Positions 1-7,552 of a stretch of DNA of 64,000 nucleotides are shown in pieces. The notes beneath the pieces were generated by a model. It was given only the letters and a program-made list of their open reading frames with translations, was not told where the DNA came from and did not search any database. The position numbers were made by a program, and so were the translations under genes. Position 1 is the stretch's first letter. The number at the start of each line of letters is the position of its first letter. The DNA is from Massilia frigida (GTDB taxonomy: Bacteria; Pseudomonadota; Gammaproteobacteria; Burkholderiales; Burkholderiaceae_D), in contig NZ_WHJG01000015.1 in the NCBI RefSeq assembly GCF_011682175.1, forward strand, positions 89,383 through 153,382, given 5' to 3'.

Positions 1-2037
1 ATTGCCGACGTCGAGCATGTGGTGATCTTCATGCAGGAAAATCGCGCCTTCGACCACTATTTCGGCACCCTGCCGGGGGTGCGCGGATTTGACGATCCGC
101 GTGCCATTACGCTACCGAGCGGCAAACCAGTGTGGTACCAGCCCGATGCGAGCGGCGGCTACGTGTTGCCATTCCACTTAGACACCCGGAACACCAGTGC
201 ACTATCGCTCGGAACCGAGCACGACTGGAAGGGCTCGCAAGTGGCCTGGCAAGGCTGGGATGCCTGGGTCAAACAAAAAACCGCCCAGTCGATGGGCTAT
301 TTCGACCGCGGCGACCTGCCCTTCTATTACGCGCTGGCCGACGCCTTCACCATCTGCGACGCCTACCATTGCTCGGTTTTTGGCGCAACAGATCCGAATC
401 GCCTGTATTCGCTGACCGGCAGTAACCAGGGCTGGATGGACTCCATGGGCAGTCTCTACAACATCGATAAGGCCGGTTTTTACCACAACGACCCCGCGCT
501 GGACAATGTCTCGGCCAGCGCAACCAGCGGCGCGCCCAACTGGCGCACCTATGCCGAGGTGCTGGAGTCGAACAATGTCAGCTGGAAGGTGTACCAGGAA
601 TGGGATAACTACGGCGACAACTACCTTGCCTATTTCCGCAATTTCCGCGTGAATGCCGACGGCAGCCGCTTGTCCCCGACGTCGGCCTTGTACCAAAAGG
701 GGCGCATGATCGCGCCCGGCTCGACCCAGGCCAACCGCGTCGGCACCAAGGGCGACTGGCTGCTCAACAGCTTCGCCGACGACGTGCTCCACAATCGCCT
801 GCCGCAGGTGGCGTGGATTGTCGCGCCGAGCGCGTTTACCGAACATTCGCCGAACTCGCCCAATGCTGGCGAGAACTTGACCGCGCGCTTGCTGGCGGCG
901 CTGGTGGCCAATCCCGCACTCTGGTCAAAGACGGTGTTCCTGCTGATGTACGATGAGAACGACGGCTTTTTCGACCACGTCCCATCCGACCTGGCGCCGC
1001 TCCAGCCGGCCATGGGCAAGACCACGCTGGCCGACGTCGGCGCTTTCGAGACCTACAATGCGGTGCCGGTCGGGCTCGGCCCGCGGGTGCCAATGCTGGT
1101 GATTTCTCCGTGGAGCAAGGGCGGACGGGTGTGCTCCCAACTGTTCGACCACACCTCGAAGATCCGATTCCTGGAAGAGTGGCTGGTGGCCGGGCTGGGC
1201 AAGGAGCGCGCCGCCGTCAGCTGCGAGCTGATCTCGCCGTGGCGCCGCGCGGTGTGCGGCGACCTGAGCTCGGCCTTCGAGTTCGCATCCCCGGACAGCC
1301 ATTGGCCCTCCTCGCTGCCCAAGTCCACCTCCTATAAATTGGTGACTGGCAAGCCAACGCCAATGCCACCCGACGTGCAAGTGCTGCCCAGGCAGGAGCC
1401 GTATCCGGCGGCGAGCGGCGCCCGCCATGCTTGCGCCTTGCCTTACGCGGTGGAGGTACAGGCGCGCGTGAGCGGCAACAAGCAGCTGGTGCTCGCGTTT
1501 GCCAACACCGGTAGCGCGGGCGTGGCGTTCATCGTGTATTCGCGCGAACGCGCCGGCGGGCCTTGGTATTACACGGTCGAAGCGGGCAAGCGGATCGATC
1601 AGGACGCCTGGAGCTGGCCAACGGGCCGCTATGAACTGAGCGTGAACGGCCCGAACGGCTTCCTGCGCGGCTTCCGGGGCAGCTTGGCGGCAGTCACCGT
1701 CAACTCCGCCAAACCCGAAGTACAGGCGGCCTGCGATACGGTCAACGGCAACGTCAAACTGACCTTGTCGAACCTGGACGGCGCGCGCGCCTGCCTGTTC
1801 ACGCTGACCGACAATGCCTACGGCGCCGCGGCGCGCAGCTTCACAGTGGCGGCCGGCCAGGCGACGACGGTCGATTGCGTGCTCGGCGCCAGTTATGGAT
1901 GGTATGACCTGAGCGTGGCCAGCGACGCCGATGCGCAATGGCTGCGCCGGCTCGCTGGCCACGTCGAGACCGCCAAACCCAGCCGGACCGATCCAATCAT
2001 CGGTGCCGTCAGGCCCACGTCGCTGAGCGGAGCGTAA
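1..2037 (+). CDS. Phosphocholine-type phospholipase C (5'-truncated)
   Basis: Probable secreted phospholipase C of the phosphoesterase family that hydrolyses phosphatidylcholine or sphingomyelin head groups. The reading frame is open from base 1, so the start and the expected Tat signal peptide lie outside the window. The first visible residues contain the family signature FMQENRAFDHYFGTLPGVRG. The catalytic phosphoesterase domain fills roughly the first 420 residues, with later family motifs such as MYDENDGFFDHV. It is followed by two tandem beta-rich C-terminal repeats (about residues 480-570 and 580-660) typical of the bacterial phosphocholine-specific enzymes. About 678 residues are visible, close to the usual 700. 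An acid phosphatase-like activity is the alternative within the same family. Confidence 0.9.
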   Translation: MADVEHVVIFMQENRAFDHYFGTLPGVRGFDDPRAITLPSGKPVWYQPDASGGYVLPFHLDTRNTSALSLGTEHDWKGSQVAWQGWDAWVKQKTAQSMGYFDRGDLPFYYALADAFTICDAYHCSVFGATDPNRLYSLTGSNQGWMDSMGSLYNIDKAGFYHNDPALDNVSASATSGAPNWRTYAEVLESNNVSWKVYQEWDNYGDNYLAYFRNFRVNADGSRLSPTSALYQKGRMIAPGSTQANRVGTKGDWLLNSFADDVLHNRLPQVAWIVAPSAFTEHSPNSPNAGENLTARLLAALVANPALWSKTVFLLMYDENDGFFDHVPSDLAPLQPAMGKTTLADVGAFETYNAVPVGLGPRVPMLVISPWSKGGRVCSQLFDHTSKIRFLEEWLVAGLGKERAAVSCELISPWRRAVCGDLSSAFEFASPDSHWPSSLPKSTSYKLVTGKPTPMPPDVQVLPRQEPYPAASGARHACALPYAVEVQARVSGNKQLVLAFANTGSAGVAFIVYSRERAGGPWYYTVEAGKRIDQDAWSWPTGRYELSVNGPNGFLRGFRGSLAAVTVNSAKPEVQAACDTVNGNVKLTLSNLDGARACLFTLTDNAYGAAARSFTVAAGQATTVDCVLGASYGWYDLSVASDADAQWLRRLAGHVETAKPSRTDPIIGAVRPTSLSGA

Positions 2038-2135
2038 AGCGCCCATCGCCGCCCATGCCGCAGTCGACACGTTGATCGCCTATCATGACGAGATGGCATG
2101 CAAACGGCCGTCACACGGCCGTAAACTCGACACAC

Positions 2136-2267
2136 TCACAGGGTTCCGGCCTTGGCACGCCGCAACAAGATCCCCTGGGCGCGCATCCGTGTCCTCGGAT
2201 GCGCGTGAAAAATACCCATCTCACGCAGCGTGCGACGTTCTTCCCCGGACAGTTCCAGATGTTTCAT
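2136..2267 (-). pseudogene. N-terminal remnant of an IS630-family transposase
   Basis: A 43-codon open frame on the minus strand begins with MKHLELSGEERRTL and continues with a MGIFHAHPRTRMRAQGILL stretch. This is the typical N-terminal helix-turn-helix segment of IS630-type transposases. A stop follows at once, and nothing of the catalytic DDE domain is found in the surrounding bases, so this is a decayed insertion-sequence scar. The flanking bases 2038-2135 and 2268-2462 hold no gene I can support. A small CTTTTC/GAAAAG hairpin is visible at 2341-2355. The family call is from memory of the motif. Confidence 0.55.
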
Positions 2268-2462
2268 CGATCCACTCCTGATGCATTGCCAATTCGACGT
2301 TGAAGGCAAAAATTGAGCGACTGCTTAGGGGGCTGTCGGACTTTTCACCGAAAAGCTATCAGCATATTGCTTGTCTGTTCCGAAAACTGATGGATATCAA
2401 TTGCCCTTCTTGCGTCGGCGATAACGTTGATCCACAACGCCAATCCGACCAGATGAAGACCC

Positions 2463-4154
2463 ATGCCCTACCTCTTGAAGCACCATGCCTCGGCCAGCGT
2501 CTCGGTGCCGGTCGCTGCCTTTCCGAATGCACTGCAAGGGAGCTTCAGCTTCTTCGCCTACGGCTACCTGCCGATGCAAGACCTGTGCCTTGTTTTTTCC
2601 GCGCCCGACGGGACCGAAGTGCGACGGGTCTCGCCGCGCAGGATGCCGCCGCGCGACAAGAAGCCCGCCTCGCGCCTGCGCTCGTATGCGGGCGTGCTAT
2701 TGCTTGAGTATGTGGTGCGGCGGCTGCTGCGGCAAAACTTGGTCTATTACGTCGACCTGGAGCCGGAACAGCTGCGCTATCCCACGCTGTCGGTGCGCGT
2801 CACGAACATGGGAAAATCGGCCATCGTCGTCGGCAGGCTGCGCCTGAGCACCACTGAGCTGGCACGCGACCGCCTGATACCCAACGATCATGCGATCGAA
2901 GGCTACGCCGAATGGGTCAGCGTTGCAGCGGGTGCCTTCCTGCCGCTGTACGTGCACGCGCCCTCGAAGCGCTTTTCGCTTCAGGTGATCCGCTTTGGGG
3001 CGCATGAAGAAGTGCTATTCCATCAGCCCTGTATCGAGGGCGCCGCGCAAGACTACCGCGCCGATGCTTACGAGAATGGGGCGCGCTGGCATGTCAGCTA
3101 CATCCTGCTCATCCAGCCCCACTGGCGAAGCGGCCTGTATGCGGCCCGCCTGGCCGACCAGGAAGGCAGTTTCGACATCACCTTCGTCGTGCGCAACGGC
3201 GGCCGCTCGGCGCCGGGCACGTTGGCGGTGCTGGCCTCGACCAACACGTGGCAAGCCTACAATCCATGGGGCGGCGCTTCGCTCTACCGCAGCACGCTCG
3301 ACGATGGCCTGGAGCGCCAGTTCGCCTTTATCGTGCATAGTCAGCGCCCCAATCCGGCGGCGTCGCCGCTGGGCACGGTGGGGCACCTCGCCAATGCCGA
3401 GCGGCACGTGCTCGCCTGGCTCGACAGGAACAAAGTCGCGTTCGACCTGTTCGCCGACATCGACCTGCATGAGCTGCCCGGCCTGCTGCAACAGTACCAG
3501 ACCCTGCTGATCAATACCCACAGCGAATACTGGAGCGCCAATATGTACCGCGCGCTCGAAGCGTTCCAGGCCATGGGCGGGAACCTGATCTATCTTTCGG
3601 CCAACGGCCTGTACTGGAAGACGGCCATCAGCAAGAACCGCATGGAAGTGCGCTTCGACCATAGCTGCCATACGCTGATCAACGATACAGGCGGGCGCTG
3701 GCGTGATTTCGGGCGGCCCGAGTGGCGCACGCTCGGCATTACCTTCACCCGGGCAGGCTACCGAGCGTATTTCCGGCCCTACCGGGTGATCGCGGCGCGC
3801 CACTGGATCTTCGACGATACCGACGTCGCGGTGGACGACCTGGTCGGCTGTGAAGGGCTCAATTGCGGCGGCGCGTCCGGCTGGGAGCTCGACAAGCTCG
3901 ATCCCGCGGGAAGCCCGCCGGGCCTGGTGCATCTGGCCAAGGGCACCAATCCCTGGCGTGCCGGCGCCGACATGGTTTACTTCCCCCATGCCGGCGGCGG
4001 CGCCGTGTTCTCGGTCGGTTCGATCACTTTCGGCGGCAGCCTAGCGGTCGATCCCGTGCTCTCGCGCATGCTGCTGAACGTGATCGCACGATTTTCCCAA
4101 GCCCCCGTCCGTCAATGTCAGGAAGCGGCTGTAGGTGACCGAAGCCTGGTCTAA
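2463..4154 (+). CDS. N,N-dimethylformamidase beta-subunit-like protein
   Basis: A 563-residue soluble protein. Residues about 190-520 resemble the C-terminal domain of the large subunit of N,N-dimethylformamidase: a LIQPHWRSGLY segment, the STNTWQAYNPWGG motif, HLANAERHVLAWLD, and a glutamine-amidotransferase-like stretch around LLINTHSEYW and GGNLIYLSANGLYW. The N-terminal 150 residues are a beta-rich domain without a clear match. No small (alpha) subunit gene lies next to it, so dimethylformamide is not necessarily the substrate. Proteins of this shape are often annotated only as having a DMFase-beta-like domain. No signal peptide is evident. The ATG at 2463 has only a weak purine stretch (GAAGA) upstream. 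Confidence 0.7.
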   Translation: MPYLLKHHASASVSVPVAAFPNALQGSFSFFAYGYLPMQDLCLVFSAPDGTEVRRVSPRRMPPRDKKPASRLRSYAGVLLLEYVVRRLLRQNLVYYVDLEPEQLRYPTLSVRVTNMGKSAIVVGRLRLSTTELARDRLIPNDHAIEGYAEWVSVAAGAFLPLYVHAPSKRFSLQVIRFGAHEEVLFHQPCIEGAAQDYRADAYENGARWHVSYILLIQPHWRSGLYAARLADQEGSFDITFVVRNGGRSAPGTLAVLASTNTWQAYNPWGGASLYRSTLDDGLERQFAFIVHSQRPNPAASPLGTVGHLANAERHVLAWLDRNKVAFDLFADIDLHELPGLLQQYQTLLINTHSEYWSANMYRALEAFQAMGGNLIYLSANGLYWKTAISKNRMEVRFDHSCHTLINDTGGRWRDFGRPEWRTLGITFTRAGYRAYFRPYRVIAARHWIFDDTDVAVDDLVGCEGLNCGGASGWELDKLDPAGSPPGLVHLAKGTNPWRAGADMVYFPHAGGGAVFSVGSITFGGSLAVDPVLSRMLLNVIARFSQAPVRQCQEAAVGDRSLV

Positions 4155-4332
4155 AACGCTGTTGAAAAAACCTCGAAATGAAGCATTCTTGCAACCCAAT
4201 TTGAGCCCATGAACTTGGTGGTCAACGTGGCGCCATTACGCCGGGAACAGGTGGCGCCTTCATGCCGGAAATTGACACCTCGCACCGGTCGGTGTCTCAG
4301 CAAGCTGGTCAGTGACCCACGACTGGAAATGG

Positions 4333-4674
4333 TCAGCTTTCAGGGTCATAGTGGAACTCGCGCAGCTCTTGTGCACAGCGGCAGGCCGTGGCGAGCCTGG
4401 CCGCCCATTGAACGGCAACGTCCCTTGACGGGAGCTCAAGCACACAAAAACCCCCATCGAACTCGCGCGTCTGGCGGTAGGTCTCGCTGGTGCTGCTGCC
4501 GTCCGGCGCAACCAGCAGCGACCCGATCCCGGCGTTGATGCCGCCACCAAATACATAGACCCCGGCAGCCTTGGCCTCGCGGATCACTGCATGCGACGCC
4601 TCGCTGACGGCTGCCATGTCCGCGGCAGGAACCTCCATCGCACTCGCAGGGAAGGAAATGAGAAATTTTGTCAT
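4333..4674 (-). CDS. YCII-family (DGPF-like) protein
   Basis: A 113-residue protein with the shape of the YCII/DGPF family, small ferredoxin-like dimeric proteins. It starts MTKFLISFP, has a central glycine-rich GGGINAGIG segment, and has the characteristic tail FDGGFCVLELPSRDVAVQWAARLATA, split here as FDGGFCVLELPS and AVQWAARLATA, followed by an ELREF strand. Members are near ECF sigma factors in many genomes, but none is present here. The start is supported by an AAAGGAGAGT stretch just upstream. Function is unknown; only the fold family can be proposed. Confidence 0.7.
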   Translation of the reverse strand: MTKFLISFPASAMEVPAADMAAVSEASHAVIREAKAAGVYVFGGGINAGIGSLLVAPDGSSTSETYRQTREFDGGFCVLELPSRDVAVQWAARLATACRCAQELREFHYDPES

Positions 4675-4778
4675 GTCCAGTTACTCTCCTTTACCCGGTC
4701 GTCAGGCCCATGGGTACTGACGGTGTGAGCAGCGTTTGCGCCTTCATCAAGGTCGCCGAACGTCACAGCCATTCACGG

Positions 4779-4993
4779 TCATGCGTGCCTGACGCGGCGG
4801 CGGCCCCGTGCGGCGGCCAAATCGGCCAGGCCCAGGCCCAGCAGCGCCAGCGAACCGGGCTCCGGAATGGCGGCGACGGCGGGACCATGGCAAATTCGCT
4901 GGACCCTATGTATAGATCCCCGACATCCTTGACGAGATCGCGCACAAGGCCGATCCGTGAAACCAGCTTCACATCGGCGCCTGTGCACTTCAA
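4779..4993 (-). pseudogene. Frameshifted C-terminal remnant of a PEP-CTERM protein
   Basis: One frame reads GDLYIGSSEFAMV and then loses sense. The next frame over picks up at AVAAIPEPGSLALLGLGL and ends in an Arg-rich tail (AAARGRRRVRHA). Together these give a textbook PEP-CTERM sorting signal: Pro-Glu-Pro, a hydrophobic segment and a basic cluster, recognised by exosortase in Gram-negative bacteria. The two halves need one frameshift near 4890, and no upstream domain or start can be found (an in-frame stop precedes 4993). I read it as a decayed gene end. Confidence 0.6.
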
Positions 4994-5028
4994 TATCTAA
5001 GCAGCTACGAATATGGAAGCAAGAATCT

Positions 5029-7230
5029 TCACGATTTAGCCGCAGCATTGGCCCGTGCGGCGTGCACTTTCCTGTAGCTGTCAATCAAACGTTCGTGCTT
5101 ATCGAGCCCTTCCAGTTTCATGCTCGTCGGCGTCAAACCGAAGAAACGCACACTGCCGTCCACCGACCCCATGACGGCATCCATGCGAGGGTTGCCAAAC
5201 ATGCGGCGGAAGTTGACCTCGTAATCGGCCAGTTCCAGGTCGTCATCGAGCTGCACCTCAAGCACGGCGTTCAAGGCTTGGTAAAACAATCCTCGCTCGA
5301 CCGTGTTGTCGTTGTACTGCAGGAAGGCTTCCACCAGCTCCTGCGTCTCCTCGAATTGCTGTAAGGCGAGATGGATCAGCAGCTTCAACTCCAGCGTTGT
5401 CAGCTGCCCCCAGACCGTATTCTCGTCAAATTCGATGCCGATCAAGGTGGCGATGTCGGCGTATTCGTCCAGCTCGCTGTTCTCCAAACGCTCGAGGAGT
5501 GCTTCGAGGCTGGCATCGTCCAGGCGATGCAAGTTCAAAATATCGGCGCGGAACAACAGCGCCTTGTTCGTGTTATCCCAGATCAAATCCTCCACCGGAT
5601 ACACTTCCGAATAACCCGGTACCAAAATGCGGCAGGCGGCGGCGCCTAAATTATCGTACGCCGCCATGTACACCTCTTTTCCCATGCCTTCGAGAATGCC
5701 GAACAAGGTCGCGGCCTCCTCGGCATTAGCGTTCTCACCCTGGCTGCAAAAATCCCATTCGACAAAATCATGATCGGCTTTGGCGCTGAAAAAGCGCCAC
5801 GACACGATACCGCTGGAATCGATGAAGTGTTCAACAAAATTATTCGGCTCAGTGACGGCGTTACTGACGAAGGTAGGCCGAGGCAAATCGTTCAACCCTT
5901 CAAAACTGCGCCCCTGCAGCAACTCCGTAAGACTGCGTTCCAGCGCCACCTCGAAGCTTGGATGCGCTCCGAACGAGGCAAACACACCGCCCGTCCGTGG
6001 ATTCATCAAGGTAACGCACATCACCGGGTAAGCCCCGCCCAGCGACGCATCCTTCACCAGCACCGGAAAGCCCTGCTCTTCCAATGCCTCAATGCCGGCC
6101 AGAATGCCAGGGTATTTCGCCAGCACGTCCTGCGGCACGTCCGGCAATGCGATCTCGCCTTCCAGGATTTCGCGTTTGACCGCCCGTTCGAAAATCTCCG
6201 ACAGGCATTGCACCTGCCCTTCGGCCAGCGTATTCCCGGCGCTCATGCCATTGCTGACGTAGAGGTTTTCGATCAGGTTGGACGGAAAATACACCACCGC
6301 GCCGTCCGACTTGCGCACGTACGGCAGCGAACAGATACCGCGCTGCACATTGCCGGAATTGGTGTCGATCAGATGCGAGCCGCGTAACTCGCCATCGGGA
6401 TTGTAAATTTCCAGACAGTACTCGTCCAGAATTCCAGCCGGCAGCGCATCTTTGCGGCCTGGCTTGAACCAGCGCTCGTCGGGGTAATGGACGAAGGCCG
6501 CGTTGGCGATGTCCTCGCCCCAGAACGTACCGCCATAGAAATGATTGAAATTGAGCCGCTCGATAAACTCGCCCAAGGCCGACGCCAACGCACTTTCCTT
6601 GGTCGAGCCCTTGCCATTGGTAAAACACATCGGCGAGTGCGCGTCGCGGATATGCAGCGACCACACATTGGGAACGATATTGCGCCATGAAGCGATTTCA
6701 ATCTTCATGCCCAAACCCGCCAGCACGCCGGACATATTGGCGATGGTTTCTTCCAACGGCAGATCCTTGCCCGCAATATACGTGCTGGCCCCGGACACCG
6801 GTTTCAACGTCAGCAATGCCTGCGCATCGGCGTCCAGATTCTCCACCTCGTTGATCACGAACTCGGGCCCGGCCTGCACCACTTTTTTCACTGTACAACG
6901 CTCGATGGAGCGAAGAATGCCTTGCCGGTCTTTATCGGAGATATCCGCCGGCAACTCGACGTCAATCTTGAAAATCTGCTGGTAGCGGTTTTCCGGATCT
7001 ACAATATTGTTTTGCGATAGGCGGATATTTTCGGTAGGAATATTGCGAGTTACGCAATACAACTTCACGAAGTAAGCTGCGCACAAAGCCGATGAGGCCA
7101 GGAAGTAATCGAAGGGACCAGGCGCGGAGCCATCGCCCTTGTAGCGCACAGGCTGGTCGGCGACCACTGTGAAATCATCGAACTTGGCTTCAAGACGAAG
7201 CTTATCGAGAAAGTTGACCTTAATTTCCAT
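5029..7230 (-). CDS. OsmC-YcaO fusion protein
   Basis: A 733-residue two-domain protein. Residues about 1-135 are an OsmC-like domain (KFDDFTVVADQP, then GPFDYFLASSALCAAYFVKLY with the conserved Cys). Residues about 160-540 are a YcaO domain, the ATP-dependent amide-backbone activating fold, including the conserved FTNGKGSTKESALASALGEFIERL region (seen as GKGSTKESALASA and EFIERLN). The C-terminal 150 residues are helical and acidic, like the tail of Escherichia coli YcaO. E. coli YcaO has about 590 residues; the extra length here is the OsmC part. YcaO has been linked to RimO-dependent methylthiolation of ribosomal protein S12, but this fusion is poorly characterised. No RiPP precursor or dehydrogenase lies next to it, so it is probably the housekeeping type. 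Confidence 0.88.
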   Translation of the reverse strand: MEIKVNFLDKLRLEAKFDDFTVVADQPVRYKGDGSAPGPFDYFLASSALCAAYFVKLYCVTRNIPTENIRLSQNNIVDPENRYQQIFKIDVELPADISDKDRQGILRSIERCTVKKVVQAGPEFVINEVENLDADAQALLTLKPVSGASTYIAGKDLPLEETIANMSGVLAGLGMKIEIASWRNIVPNVWSLHIRDAHSPMCFTNGKGSTKESALASALGEFIERLNFNHFYGGTFWGEDIANAAFVHYPDERWFKPGRKDALPAGILDEYCLEIYNPDGELRGSHLIDTNSGNVQRGICSLPYVRKSDGAVVYFPSNLIENLYVSNGMSAGNTLAEGQVQCLSEIFERAVKREILEGEIALPDVPQDVLAKYPGILAGIEALEEQGFPVLVKDASLGGAYPVMCVTLMNPRTGGVFASFGAHPSFEVALERSLTELLQGRSFEGLNDLPRPTFVSNAVTEPNNFVEHFIDSSGIVSWRFFSAKADHDFVEWDFCSQGENANAEEAATLFGILEGMGKEVYMAAYDNLGAAACRILVPGYSEVYPVEDLIWDNTNKALLFRADILNLHRLDDASLEALLERLENSELDEYADIATLIGIEFDENTVWGQLTTLELKLLIHLALQQFEETQELVEAFLQYNDNTVERGLFYQALNAVLEVQLDDDLELADYEVNFRRMFGNPRMDAVMGSVDGSVRFFGLTPTSMKLEGLDKHERLIDSYRKVHAARANAAAKS

Positions 7231-7552
7231 GGGGAATTCTAATGAGTGTGCAAAATGACGGAGTCGACATTATCGTCGCTTTTGCCCTCCCAGCATAGCT
7301 GTGGGCGGGAGTAATCAAGGCAGTCGCGCGAACACCCGGGCAAGCCCCTTGCGTCGACGAACACGTCTGTACGACGCCAAGCTCATTGCCGTCTCGGAGT
7401 ACGGCATTCACGCCCTGCCGGCGCGCTCCCGCTTTGCCACCGGAACGATCGAGTTCGTGGCCCGACATAAGCGCACACATCCTTTTGGAAGGCCGCGTCA
7501 GGCAGTTGCCAAGGCCGGTGCTGAGAGCGCTGTGCTCCGCTCCAGACACCGT
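7231..7552. other. Intergenic region with an unexplained open stretch
   Basis: This 322-base gap separates the OsmC-YcaO gene from the end of the first eCIS effector. On the plus strand, bases about 7366-7540 read openly (LYDAKLIAVSEYGIHALPA, then FATGTIEFVARHKR) with good codon use, but I recognise no family and see no ribosome binding site. It may be the scar of a lost gene. The 5' part should hold the promoter of the OsmC-YcaO gene; no clear -35/-10 pair is evident. Confidence 0.3.

Noticed and set aside
203..425. Arg-rich short plus-strand frames inside the phospholipase gene
   Set aside because: They lie fully within a well-supported coding sequence in another frame and have no independent start signal.
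5029..7230. RiPP (thiazole/oxazole) biosynthesis cluster suggested by YcaO
   Set aside because: No dehydrogenase, E1-like partner, precursor peptide or transporter next to it; the C-terminal extension fits the housekeeping YcaO type.
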